Shown piece by piece: positions 52,481 through 61,256 of a stretch of 64,000 nt of DNA (position 1 is its first letter; every line of letters begins with the position of its first letter). The DNA is from CANLDA01 sp964021645. Its GTDB lineage: Bacteria > Pseudomonadota > Alphaproteobacteria > Rhodobacterales > Rhodobacteraceae. Made by a program: the position numbers and the translations under genes. The notes below the pieces were generated by a model. That model was not told where the DNA came from. It was given only the letters and a program-made list of their open reading frames with translations, and did no database searches. The DNA lies in assembly GCA_964021645.1 (NCBI GenBank), contig CAXIAD010000004.1, positions 34,040 through 98,039 on the forward strand. Direction: 5' to 3'.

Positions 52481-53425
52481 ATGACATCGAACATGACGCA
52501 GGCAGCAATTCAGATACGAGGTCTGCAAAAGACCTATCGTGGCGGGCGCGGTGAGCCGGCAAAGCAGGCTCTTAAGGGTATCGACCTTGATATTCCCGCT
52601 GGGTCAATCTTTGGCTTGCTTGGTCCGAATGGTGCCGGAAAATCGACCATGATCAATATCTTGGCGGGTTTGGTGATTAAATCAGCAGGCTCTGTGAAAA
52701 TCTGGGGATTCGATCAGGATAAACACCCCCGCCAGTCCCGCGCTGCCATCGGTGTGATGCCCCAAGAGTTAAATCTTGACCCGTTCTTTTCGCCCCGCGG
52801 TGCGCTTGAGGTGCAGGCAGGTCTATACGGTGTGCCCAAATCACAGCGCCAAAGCGATGAAATCCTGCGGATGGTCGGCCTGGAAGACAAGGCGGACGCC
52901 TATGCACGCACGCTTTCTGGGGGTATGCGACGCCGCCTGCTGTTGGGCAAGGCGCTTGTGCATAGCCCGCAGATTTTGGTGCTGGATGAACCCACCGCCG
53001 GGGTCGATATCGAATTGCGCCAGATGCTGTGGAAAAACATCCGCAAACTGAACCAAGAGCGTGGCATGACCATCATTCTCACCACGCATTACCTCGAAGA
53101 GGCTGAGGAAATGTGTGATGAAATCGCGATCATTAACCACGGCGAGGTTATCGCACGCGATAGCACCAGCAATTTGCTGGGCCAGCTTGACGGCAAGGTG
53201 ATGATTATCGTGCCAGAAACCCCGCCCGCCACGCTTCCGCAGGCCGAGGGGATAGAGGTTGAGCGCCGCGCAGATGGCACGCTGGCGATCAGTTATCAGG
53301 CAAATGTGACAAGTGCGGAATATGTCCTAAGTGCCGTGCATGCCGCCGGTATTCGCATCAAAGACGTCAAAACCGAACAATCCGACCTTGAGGATGTGTT
53401 TTTGGCGATGACCTCTGGCCGTTAA
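52481..53425 (+). CDS. ABC transporter ATP-binding protein (DrrA/YadG-like)
   Basis: 315 residues from ATG 52481. Walker A GPNGAGKST, MPQELNLDPFFS Q-loop, signature LSGGMRRRLLLGKAL, Walker B ILVLDEPTAGVD, and LTTHYLEEAEEMCDEIAIINHG with the C-terminal domain of exporter-type ATPases. An ABC-2-type permease is normally next to such a gene, but none is seen on either side. GTG 52475 is also a plausible start. The hydrophobic stretch upstream (52358 frame) overlaps the divergent zinc-finger gene and is rejected. Confidence 0.9.
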   Translation: MTSNMTQAAIQIRGLQKTYRGGRGEPAKQALKGIDLDIPAGSIFGLLGPNGAGKSTMINILAGLVIKSAGSVKIWGFDQDKHPRQSRAAIGVMPQELNLDPFFSPRGALEVQAGLYGVPKSQRQSDEILRMVGLEDKADAYARTLSGGMRRRLLLGKALVHSPQILVLDEPTAGVDIELRQMLWKNIRKLNQERGMTIILTTHYLEEAEEMCDEIAIINHGEVIARDSTSNLLGQLDGKVMIIVPETPPATLPQAEGIEVERRADGTLAISYQANVTSAEYVLSAVHAAGIRIKDVKTEQSDLEDVFLAMTSGR

Positions 53426-53430
53426 AGCCA

Positions 53431-53895
53431 TCAGGCCCGCTCAATGCGCAGTCTGAAACAGTTGTTTGTCGATGATCTGACGTGCACATAGGCGATGGAT
53501 GCGTCTGCTAATATGGTTTTCGCGTGCGCCTCGATCTCCTTACAGGGCACGACAACGCCGGTGCCATAAACAATCCTGTTGTCCGCGCCATAACCGCGTA
53601 AAATCAGATTGCCCGTCTGCGATAATACCTCGGGGCGTGTTTTTGGGTCTTTTGGCGCTTCACACGGCACAGCGCACAGGAAAACTGGCCCCGTCTCTGC
53701 ATAGGCTTGCGGTGCAGGAAACGGACGATGCGCCAATGCCAGCATGTCGTTGCCCTTGGGAATATACTGCAAACAATGACGGCAGGGATCACCCCCACCC
53801 GAAACCATATGTTCGGCGGCATTGCCGTAATCATCAGGCGCACCTGTCTGATAGGCATGGGCGATTTCGGTTGGAATAGGGCGGTATATCAGCAT
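53431..53895 (-). CDS. DUF1203 protein
   Basis: 154 residues. It matches the DUF1203 family pattern: CRHCLQYIPKGNDMLALAHRPFP, ETGPVFLCAVPC, RGYG and the C-terminal VHVRSSTNNCFRLRIERA. The function is unknown. Two CxxC-like groups (CRHC, and C in CAVPC) may bind metal. Convergent with the ABC ATPase, with 5 bases between stops. Confidence 0.85.
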   Translation of the reverse strand: MLIYRPIPTEIAHAYQTGAPDDYGNAAEHMVSGGGDPCRHCLQYIPKGNDMLALAHRPFPAPQAYAETGPVFLCAVPCEAPKDPKTRPEVLSQTGNLILRGYGADNRIVYGTGVVVPCKEIEAHAKTILADASIAYVHVRSSTNNCFRLRIERA

Positions 53896-53989
53896 GTTTT
53901 AATTTCCTTCTGCTGCATCAACAGTCGGAAATTCATGCGCCCAAAGCGACCCGTTTCTTGCGAATAGAATTGGGTAACAGATTTATAAT

Positions 53990-55567
53990 TCAGTCCGCGA
54001 ACAAATGAGGCGACTCAGCTATACGTGTTGCAGCTTCCTCCGATATCGACAGGAAATTCATCAAGGGCGCAACATATTCATGCACCTCGTCGATCTCCCG
54101 CAATCGTAGATGGTTTTCGAAATCGGCATCCCGAATGCGATCGCTTTCGTGCAAAATATCCTTACGGATCGTGGGTAAGATGCGTTCCAATGTATCTGCC
54201 GGGGTTTTTTCTCCCGCCAGTCCGATCCGCATTGCGTGCCCGGTCAGATATTCATCACTGAAATAGCAATCTACCTCAAGCAGGCGGGTGACGGACCTGT
54301 CGCCAAAGAAATCATGCAACAAATCCAACGAGCTGGGATCAAGACAAATGGCCAGACGGTTGGTGTCAAAATAGTCAAACAACATCCGCATCAAGGCGCG
54401 CCGGTGCCGCGTGCGTTTGCCCAATGTTGCCTGAATACCCCCCAAGGCAGGCAGTTCGGTGGATTCCTCGTTAAACAGATACTCAATTGCTGGAATATTG
54501 GTTTCTTGCTTGATTTTCGCCAATACCCGCTTGGCCACATGCCATTTTTTGCACACCACGATCATCAGCTCGCGGTCGCGACCCAATGTCGATTCGGCCT
54601 CCCAGAAACGACTGGCAAAGCGCTGGCCGATGCGTCCCCGTCCGGTCAGGAATCTGAACAGGCTTGGCCCCTCAGCGGAGATTTTGAAATCAACGCCCCG
54701 CGCGGCATATAGCATGCCCAGCCGATCCTTTAGTTCCTGCGCTTCGGGGCTGATTTTGCGGGCAAACAGGTAATCCTGACTTAGCAACAGGTCATAATGG
54801 TCGTTATAAAACGTCAGTGGCATGCCGTAATCGGTGAACATCAGGAACGTCAGGGTGCGCGTGCGAATCTGTGCTTCGGGCACCAAATGGCGCACAATGG
54901 TTTGAAAAAACGTCTCGTCAGGTATCCATGTTGTGCGGAAAAACCGCATCACATCGCGCCTGTCGCGGGTGAATTTCAGCACGGCCTCGATGGTTTGGCG
55001 TCTTAGGCACCACCACTGGCTGCCGATCTGCACCTGAATGTCCTTGGGAATTTCGCGGGTGATCCCCAGCCGCTTTTGCAGCTCAAACATTGCATAGAAT
55101 CGGCGTTTCTGCGTGCGTTCATTGAACCAATGGCGGTAAATCAGCCGCTCTTCTTTCCAGCCGGTTTTGATCCAATCGCTTTCCAGATAGTCATAGCTTT
55201 CGATGAAATCGACATCGTTGTCATCCAGATAGTGATGCACATATTCCGACGATTTAATCGCCATGCAATCGCCTGACAGCATGTAAAAATGTGTGGCACG
55301 CGGAAAGGCGTCAACCGCGGCCTCAATGGCGTATAGGGTTGCCTGAACCAGTGACCATTCACCCCAACCACATTTGATGCGTTTTTGCGCAAATGTCACA
55401 TTTGGGTTCTCTAGCAGGGCATCTTGGATTTTTTTGAAATGTTCCGGGTTGGCGCTAGCATCAAAGTGAATCGCCATGCAATCACCGGTCGCAGTTAGCT
55501 GGCGGGCCTGTTTTATAACGGCTTCCGGGTCTTTGTGGCAGAGTAATATGAAAGCGATTTTTGCCAT
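53990..55567 (-). CDS. GT14-type (core-2/I-branching) glycosyltransferase with extra C-terminal domain
   Basis: 525 residues. The N-terminal half is a beta-1,6-N-acetylglucosaminyltransferase-like domain (AFILLCHKDPEAVIKQARQL, then HFYMLSGDCMAIKSSEYVHHYL, GSQWWCLRR, WIPDETFFQTIV). The C-terminal ~230 residues have no assigned family in my memory beyond a Rhodobacteraceae-specific DUF (DUF5928 or similar, unverified). No signal peptide or membrane helix. It would add sugar to a cell-surface glycan. Divergent from a carbohydrate-sulfotransferase-like gene. Confidence 0.8.
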   Translation of the reverse strand: MAKIAFILLCHKDPEAVIKQARQLTATGDCMAIHFDASANPEHFKKIQDALLENPNVTFAQKRIKCGWGEWSLVQATLYAIEAAVDAFPRATHFYMLSGDCMAIKSSEYVHHYLDDNDVDFIESYDYLESDWIKTGWKEERLIYRHWFNERTQKRRFYAMFELQKRLGITREIPKDIQVQIGSQWWCLRRQTIEAVLKFTRDRRDVMRFFRTTWIPDETFFQTIVRHLVPEAQIRTRTLTFLMFTDYGMPLTFYNDHYDLLLSQDYLFARKISPEAQELKDRLGMLYAARGVDFKISAEGPSLFRFLTGRGRIGQRFASRFWEAESTLGRDRELMIVVCKKWHVAKRVLAKIKQETNIPAIEYLFNEESTELPALGGIQATLGKRTRHRRALMRMLFDYFDTNRLAICLDPSSLDLLHDFFGDRSVTRLLEVDCYFSDEYLTGHAMRIGLAGEKTPADTLERILPTIRKDILHESDRIRDADFENHLRLREIDEVHEYVAPLMNFLSISEEAATRIAESPHLFAD

Positions 55568-55717
55568 TTAGGAAACTAAACCCCGTATTCTGCTTGATTG
55601 TTTACATCATTAGTGGTGAACGGGCGTTGAATAAACAGGATTTCTTTGCTTTTTTAAGCTCAATAGGATCTGTGGCACACATGAACCAACCACGGACCAG
55701 ATAGAGAGGCGAGTGAT

Positions 55718-56536
55718 ATGGGGTTTCCCGGCACCTGGATGACCGAGAGCGAAAGCGTTGTATATCGGGTTGTTCCGAAATGTGCGTGTTCGACGATTGG
55801 TCAGATTATGTACTACTCTGATCACGGCGAATTTTTTGATGGCGATATCCATGATGCGACCTCCGGGATGCATAAATGGGCGATTGAGGGCAGCCAGCCT
55901 TTGATCACATCGAACGTGACGGCGCACTCAAGCTATGCGTTCACCTGCGTACGCAATCCTTATACCCGCATTCTTAGTTCGTTCTTTGATAAAATATGCG
56001 GCATTCAACGCAACGGGCGCCGGTATCGTGGCAATCTCGTGCCGTTGTTGATCCAGAAATACGGGATCGAGGTTGGTGGCGAGGATGGCAAGCAAGAGTT
56101 TGATCAGATCAAATCCTTCCGCCGTTTTCTGCTGTTTGCCCGTGACACCGTTCGGTGGCGGCGCCCGATGGAGCCTGACATTCACTGGTCAGCCATGTCC
56201 GGGCACGTCTCGACCTACATCGCGAATGGCGGCACCTACGACAAGATTTTCTGGACCGAGAAATTCAACGACGGGATGCAGGATGTTCTAAAGGGTATTA
56301 AAACACCCCACAAAGTGAAACTAAAAGACATTCCGCGCTTCAACGAAAGCGAAGGCCACGGCCCCAAACGCGCCCATCCGGTTGAGGATTACTTTGACGA
56401 TCTGTCGATGCATCTCGTTTATGAAATGTATCACCGTGATTTCAATCTGTTCAAATATGACTTTCAGGATCCATCAAACAAGATGCCTGTAGGCGAGATT
56501 GATCTGGACGAAGTGCACGCCAAGCTGGGCAACTGA
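55718..56536 (+). CDS. Carbohydrate sulfotransferase-like protein
   Basis: 272 residues. The 5'-phosphosulfate loop VVPKCACSTIGQIMYY is near residue 18, and the 3'-phosphate motif YAFTCVRNPYTRILSSFFDK near residue 72, as in the HNK-1/chondroitin sulfotransferase-type family. The acceptor would be a glycan. There is no signal peptide. It is divergent from a GT14-type glycosyltransferase, which supports a joint role in making a sulfated surface polymer (inference). Confidence 0.8.
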   Translation: MGFPGTWMTESESVVYRVVPKCACSTIGQIMYYSDHGEFFDGDIHDATSGMHKWAIEGSQPLITSNVTAHSSYAFTCVRNPYTRILSSFFDKICGIQRNGRRYRGNLVPLLIQKYGIEVGGEDGKQEFDQIKSFRRFLLFARDTVRWRRPMEPDIHWSAMSGHVSTYIANGGTYDKIFWTEKFNDGMQDVLKGIKTPHKVKLKDIPRFNESEGHGPKRAHPVEDYFDDLSMHLVYEMYHRDFNLFKYDFQDPSNKMPVGEIDLDEVHAKLGN

Positions 56537-56547
56537 CCCAACGATCT

Positions 56548-56588
56548 GATCCCGACGCGACCTGCAAAACGCAGGCGGCGTCGGGATC
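56548..56588. terminator. Long stem-loop between convergent genes
   Basis: GATCCCGACGCGACCTGC (56548-56565), loop AAAAC, GCAGGCGGCGTCGGGATC (56571-56588). 18-bp stem with two mismatches. It lies between the sulfotransferase-like gene and the end of adenosine kinase. Confidence 0.75.
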
Positions 56589-56593
56589 ATCTA

Positions 56594-57583
56594 TTATCCG
56601 ATCAGATCGGCCTTGCGAAACAGGTCTTTTAAGTTCGCCTCAGGACGCGCGCCAAAATGGCTGATGATCTCAGCCGCAGCCACACAACCCATGCGCCCAG
56701 ACACTGCCAGCGTTTGACCTGTGGCCACCCCATACAAGAATCCGGCAGCAAATAAATCACCCGCGCCCGTTGCATCCACCGGAACGATTTCGTCCACGGG
56801 AACCAACACCTTTTCACCCCCTTGGATCAGCACAACATCGTGGCCGGACCGCGTGCAAACAATCAACCCGCAATCACGCGCCGCATTTTCCAACGCCACA
56901 TCCAGATCATCGGTTTCATACAGTGATTTCCACTCATGCTCGTTGCCGATCACATAATCCAACTCTTTGACCAACCGCTGAAAATCATCGCGATGGCGAT
57001 CTACGCAAAACGGGTCAGACAGCGCAATCCCTGCCTTACCCCCCGCAGCTCGGCACAGACGCGACGCGGTTTCAAACGCTTCTTTGCCTTTGGGCTTGTC
57101 GTATAGATACCCCTCAAGGAACAGGATCGTGGCCCCACCAGCAACATCATCGGGGACGTCATCCGGGCCAACCTCGGACGAAATACCAAGATAGGTGTTC
57201 ATCGACCGCTCCCCATCAGGGGAGACAAAGATCATCGACCGTGACGTCGGCAAATCACCCGTCTCGACCGGATCATTCACAAAATCGGTGCCGCCTGCCT
57301 GCATCTCACTGGCATAAAACGTGCCCAGCGCATCATTATGCACCCGCCCGATAAACGCGGTGCTTAGCCCCAGATTACCCAGCCCGGCGAGCGTATTCGC
57401 CACAGACCCGCCCGGCAATTGCTTGCGGTTGGTCATCGCGCCATACAGCATTTCGCCGCGCTCACGCTCGACCAGTTGCATGATGCCCTTTTGGATACCC
57501 ATCAGATCCAGAAAACTGTCATCTGACTGGCTGATCACATCCACCACGGCGTTGCCGATGCCGACAACCTGATACTTTTTCAT
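56594..57583 (-). CDS. Adenosine kinase (PfkB family)
   Basis: 329 residues. PfkB fold with GGSVANTLAGLGNLG near residue 58 and the catalytic DATGAGDLFAAGFLYG near residue 275. The N-terminal YQVVGIGNAVVDVISQSDD and the length match bacterial adenosine kinases. It would phosphorylate adenosine to AMP. Its start overlaps the nth stop by 4 bases. Confidence 0.88.
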   Translation of the reverse strand: MKKYQVVGIGNAVVDVISQSDDSFLDLMGIQKGIMQLVERERGEMLYGAMTNRKQLPGGSVANTLAGLGNLGLSTAFIGRVHNDALGTFYASEMQAGGTDFVNDPVETGDLPTSRSMIFVSPDGERSMNTYLGISSEVGPDDVPDDVAGGATILFLEGYLYDKPKGKEAFETASRLCRAAGGKAGIALSDPFCVDRHRDDFQRLVKELDYVIGNEHEWKSLYETDDLDVALENAARDCGLIVCTRSGHDVVLIQGGEKVLVPVDEIVPVDATGAGDLFAAGFLYGVATGQTLAVSGRMGCVAAAEIISHFGARPEANLKDLFRKADLIG

Positions 57584-58224
57584 AGGTTCTTGTCCTCAAA
57601 TTCACAAAGATCGCGGATAAGGCAGGTGCCGCACAACGGCTTGCGTGCCTTACAGAAATATCGCCCGTGCAGGATCATCCAATGATGCGCGTGCAGTTGG
57701 AAATCCGCCGGGATATGGTCCTCAATGGCACGCTCAACCGCAACAACATCCTTGCCCGGACACACGCCAGTACGGTTGCCAAATCGGTAGATATGCGTGT
57801 CTACGGCCTGCGCTGGCAGACGCCACCACATGTTCAAAACCACATTGGCAGTTTTACGGCCCACACCGGGCAGGCTTTCTAATGCCGCGCGGGAATTGGG
57901 CACAACGCCTGCATAATCATCTACCAGAATGCGGCTTAGCTTAATGACGTTTTTCGCCTTGTTGCGATACAGGCCGATTGTTTTGATATGTTCAATCACT
58001 TGCTCCTCGCCCAAATCCAGCATTTTCTGCGGGGTATCGGCGATTTTGAACAAGTCCTTGGTGGCGCGGTTCACCCCAACATCTGTGGATTGCGCAGACA
58101 GGGCCACGGCCACCACCAGCGTATAGGCGTTGACATGGTCAAGCTCGCCCACGGGCTCCGCCTCAGCCTCCTGAAACCGGGTAAAGATTTCACGGATGGC
58201 GTGATAGTCTAGTTGTTTTACCAT
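57580..58224 (-). CDS. nth: Endonuclease III
   Basis: DNA glycosylase/AP lyase for oxidised pyrimidines. 214 residues. Motifs: LVAVALSAQSTDVGVNRAT, helix-hairpin-helix LPGVGRKTANVVLN with the catalytic Lys, VDTHIYRFGNRTG with the catalytic Asp, and the 4Fe-4S loop CKARKPLCGTCLIRDLC. Overlaps adenosine kinase by 4 bases. Confidence 0.95.
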   Translation of the reverse strand: MVKQLDYHAIREIFTRFQEAEAEPVGELDHVNAYTLVVAVALSAQSTDVGVNRATKDLFKIADTPQKMLDLGEEQVIEHIKTIGLYRNKAKNVIKLSRILVDDYAGVVPNSRAALESLPGVGRKTANVVLNMWWRLPAQAVDTHIYRFGNRTGVCPGKDVVAVERAIEDHIPADFQLHAHHWMILHGRYFCKARKPLCGTCLIRDLCEFEDKNL

Positions 58225-58408
58225 GATCTAGGCCCCGCACGGATAACGTCAGTTGCCCATGCCCAATAGGGCGCGCCGCGCCGAAGATCAACATTTCACG
58301 CTCTCAACCAAGCGGGATCAGCTTTCATGCCCTGTATAAGGCGCAGGTTTCGGGTCGATTCACGCAGGTTCTTTTCCTAACATAGCTCCAAAGCAAAGGA
58401 ACAAACCG

Positions 58409-59257
58409 ATGAGCGACGTTGAGCAAGGCTATCACTATCAGGTTATGCGCCGCGCAATCGAGGTGATCGACCGCACAGAAGGCCCAATGTCCCTAGAGGG
58501 GCTGGCCCAAGAAATGAATATGAGCCCCGCGCATTTTCAACGCCTGTTCTCGCGCTGGGTTGGCGTATCCCCCAAACGGTTTCAGCAATACCTGACCTTG
58601 GGCCATGCCAAAACATTGCTGCGCGACCGCTTTACCACGCTGGAAACATCTCATGCGCTGGGCCTGTCCAGTGGTGGGCGTCTGCACGACCTTTTTGTGC
58701 GTTGGGAGGCGATGAGCCCCGGTGATTTCGCCCAAAAAGGCGCGGGTCTTACGATATCTTGGGGGTGGTTTGACAGCCCCTTTGGTCGCGCGCTGGTGAT
58801 GGGCACGGCCAAAGGCATCTGCGGCATTGCCTTTGCCGATGAAACCGGTCCTCAAGCTGCATTTGATGATTTGGCTTCCCGCTGGCCCCATGCGCAATTT
58901 TTTGAGAACCCCGACATGCTACAGCCTTGGGCGCAATCCGCCTTTGGACATCCGAATGTCGCACAGCAAGACACGCCCCTATTGTTGGTCGGCAGCCCGC
59001 TTCAGATCAAAGTATGGGAGGCTTTGCTGTCGATCCCATCGGGCCACGTCACCACCTATTCCGAAATTGCGCAGGCGATTGGCAGCCCAACGGCGGTGCG
59101 CGCGGTCGGAACAGCGGTGGGTCGCAATCCGCTTAGCTGGATCATTCCCTGTCACCGTGCCTTGCGTAAATCCGGCGGCATCGGCGGCTATCACTGGGGT
59201 GTCCCGGTTAAGCGTGCCATGCTCGCCTATGAGGCAGCCCGTGCTGAGGCATCTTAA
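58409..59257 (+). CDS. Ada-like AraC-type HTH / O6-methylguanine-DNA methyltransferase
   Basis: 282 residues. An AraC-type helix-turn-helix (EGLAQEMNMSPAHFQRLFSRWVGVSPKRFQQYL) is followed by a methylated-DNA-protein-cysteine methyltransferase domain: GHVTTYSEIAQAIG and the active site PCHR with acceptor Cys248. The Ada N-terminal zinc domain that senses methyl-phosphotriesters is absent, so it cannot be activated as Ada is. Divergent from nth over 184 bases. Confidence 0.93.
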   Translation: MSDVEQGYHYQVMRRAIEVIDRTEGPMSLEGLAQEMNMSPAHFQRLFSRWVGVSPKRFQQYLTLGHAKTLLRDRFTTLETSHALGLSSGGRLHDLFVRWEAMSPGDFAQKGAGLTISWGWFDSPFGRALVMGTAKGICGIAFADETGPQAAFDDLASRWPHAQFFENPDMLQPWAQSAFGHPNVAQQDTPLLLVGSPLQIKVWEALLSIPSGHVTTYSEIAQAIGSPTAVRAVGTAVGRNPLSWIIPCHRALRKSGGIGGYHWGVPVKRAMLAYEAARAEAS

Positions 59258-59419
59258 TGCCCGTAAATCGCATCAACATGACCGGAAAATAGGCTCAAAC
59301 CCCCTAAGAACTGGCGATTTACCGCCGATTTTCCCCTTGCCTGATGTTGGGGCAGGGCGCAAGATCATGTTAAAGAAACCAGAGCCGGAAAAACCGGACG
59401 TCTTTATTAGAGGCATAAC

Positions 59420-60082
59420 ATGATCCGAGCAAAACACACCGCCGCCATTTTGATGGTATCCACATTGGCCCTCACGGCCTGTACCGACCCGGCCTATCTA
59501 TCGTCAGCAGGCGATTCCAACTCCAAGACCAAACAGGGTGCCTTGTTGGGCGGCCTTTTGGGTGCCGCCGTTGGTGGATTGACCAATGACAACACCAAAC
59601 AAGGCATCGTTAAGGGTGGCTTGATAGGTGCTGGTGTCGGCGCGCTGGCCGGTTCCGTTCTTGATAAACAAGAGCAAGACCTGCGCCGTGACCTAGACAA
59701 TGACAATGTGCAGATCACCAACACGGGTGACCGCCTGATTGTCACGCTGCCGCAGGACATCCTCTTTGCAACCGACAGCGCCTCTGTGCGCAGCGATCTG
59801 CAACGCGAGCTGCGTACTGTCGCGGGCAATGTTCAGGCCTATCCGAACTCCACCATCCAGATCATCGGCCATACCGATAACGAGGGCGACGCGACCTATA
59901 ATCAGCGCCTCTCTGAGCGACGGGCCAATTCGGTTGCCGATGTCCTGCTGGACGCGGGCGTTCCCTTTAGCCGCATTCAGACCTTTGGCCGCGGAGAGGA
60001 TCAGCCGATTTCCTCTAACCTCACACCCGAGGGGCGTTCCCAGAACCGCCGCGTAGAGATCGTGATCCTGCCAAACGCCTAA
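59420..60082 (+). CDS. OmpA-family lipoprotein (YiaD-like)
   Basis: 220 residues. A lipoprotein signal (TLALTAC, Cys21), glycine-zipper repeats (GALLGGLLGAAVGGLTND, GGLIGAGVGALAGSVL), then a peptidoglycan-binding OmpA domain: ILFATDSASVRSDLQREL, IQIIGHTDNEGDATYNQRLSERRANSVADVLLDAGV, GEDQPIS and NRRVEIVI. Anchored in the outer membrane and bound to the cell wall. Confidence 0.92.
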   Translation: MIRAKHTAAILMVSTLALTACTDPAYLSSAGDSNSKTKQGALLGGLLGAAVGGLTNDNTKQGIVKGGLIGAGVGALAGSVLDKQEQDLRRDLDNDNVQITNTGDRLIVTLPQDILFATDSASVRSDLQRELRTVAGNVQAYPNSTIQIIGHTDNEGDATYNQRLSERRANSVADVLLDAGVPFSRIQTFGRGEDQPISSNLTPEGRSQNRRVEIVILPNA

Positions 60083-60117
60083 GGGCAGGTATTCCGCCGA
60101 TCCATTCGAAATATCAG

Positions 60118-60146
60118 GGCCAGCGCATATTTGTGCTGGCCTTTTT
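60118..60146 (+). terminator. Terminator after the OmpA lipoprotein gene
   Basis: GGCCAGCGCA, loop TATT, TGTGCTGGCC (one G-T pair), then TTTTT. Confidence 0.9.
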
Positions 60147-60260
60147 GTGCGCCATTGCGACGCTTATCTCAAATTTGCACAGACCCTGTGCAACGACATT
60201 CAATTGTGCCCACTCTCAGAAAGCCTAAGTTCTGCTCAAGCAATCAAACAAGGACAGACA

Positions 60261-60797
60261 ATGACCTATAAACTTCTGGGTATATCTGGTGCCCTACGTG
60301 CCGAGTCGACCAACACCAAACTGATCCACGAGGCCGTCCGCCTGTTTGGCGATGCAGATCTGACAATGGCTGATCTTAAAATCCCGCTTTACGATGGCGA
60401 TGACGAGGCCGCGTCTGGTGTGCCCGCATCCGCGCAAACATTGGCGGCCCAGATTGCGGCGGCGGATGCCATTCTTATTTCCACACCCGAGTATAACGGC
60501 GGCATTCCCGGCGTGCTGAAAAACGCGCTTGATTGGGTCAGCCGTATGCCCGAAAATCCGTGGCTGGATAAACCCGTCGCTGTCATGAGCGCCGCTGCCG
60601 GGGTCTCAGGTGCGCCCAGCGCCCAATCCATGTTGCGCGTTTGCATGGTGCCATTTCGGGCACGTATCGCCAATGGATCACCATATCTCCTTGGCAAAAG
60701 CTACTCTCAGTTTGATGACAATGGGCAGCTTGGCACTGAACGCTACCGCGACTCTCTTACCGCGCTGATGCAGGTGCTAAAGGCCGATATGTCCTAG
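60261..60797 (+). CDS. NADPH-dependent FMN reductase
   Basis: 178 residues from ATG 60261, 5 bases after AAGGA. Flavodoxin-like fold with GISGALRAESTNTKL at the N-terminus (phosphate loop) and the signature STPEYNGGIPGVLKNALDWVSR near residue 72. It reduces FMN or quinones with NADPH. The substrate is uncertain. Confidence 0.88.
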   Translation: MTYKLLGISGALRAESTNTKLIHEAVRLFGDADLTMADLKIPLYDGDDEAASGVPASAQTLAAQIAAADAILISTPEYNGGIPGVLKNALDWVSRMPENPWLDKPVAVMSAAAGVSGAPSAQSMLRVCMVPFRARIANGSPYLLGKSYSQFDDNGQLGTERYRDSLTALMQVLKADMS

Positions 60798-60839
60798 GGC
60801 GTCTCTACCGAATCCCACCTTAGGGCAGGGTGAAACGCA

Positions 60840-61238
60840 TTAGAGTGATGTGCTGATCTCGATCAGATTATCGTCTGGATCACGGATATAGATTGACTGG
60901 ATTGGGCCTGTGGCGCCACTGCGTTCTACAGGCCCATCAACAACGGCTACCCTTGCTTGGTTCAGATGGCTTAGCCATGCTTCCAATGGCGTATCCGTCA
61001 GAAAACACAGATCGGCAGAGCCCGCTGTGGCGTGTCCGGCTTTGGGGTCAAATTCGGCCCCCAGCTGATGCAGGTTTATCTTTTGATCCCCAAATCCCAA
61101 GGCCCAGCGTTTTGACCCATCCGCAGCAATAAACGCTTGCGTCGTCATTCCCAAAATACCGTCATAAAACGCCGTAGTAGTCTCTATATCAGAGACCGTA
61201 AGCACAAGATGATCCAGTGATTTAACCGTTGGTTTCAT
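60840..61238 (-). CDS. VOC-family (glyoxalase fold) protein
   Basis: 132 residues. SLDHLVLTVSDIETTTAFYDGILGM at the N-terminus and SIYIRDPDDNLIEIS at the C-terminus are the paired metal-site strands of the VOC fold. Metal ligands are His10 and a Glu near the C-terminus. The substrate is unknown; some members confer fosfomycin resistance or act on thiols. Confidence 0.85.
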   Translation of the reverse strand: MKPTVKSLDHLVLTVSDIETTTAFYDGILGMTTQAFIAADGSKRWALGFGDQKINLHQLGAEFDPKAGHATAGSADLCFLTDTPLEAWLSHLNQARVAVVDGPVERSGATGPIQSIYIRDPDDNLIEISTSL

Positions 61239-61256
61239 GGGGTGTCTTTCAGCCGT

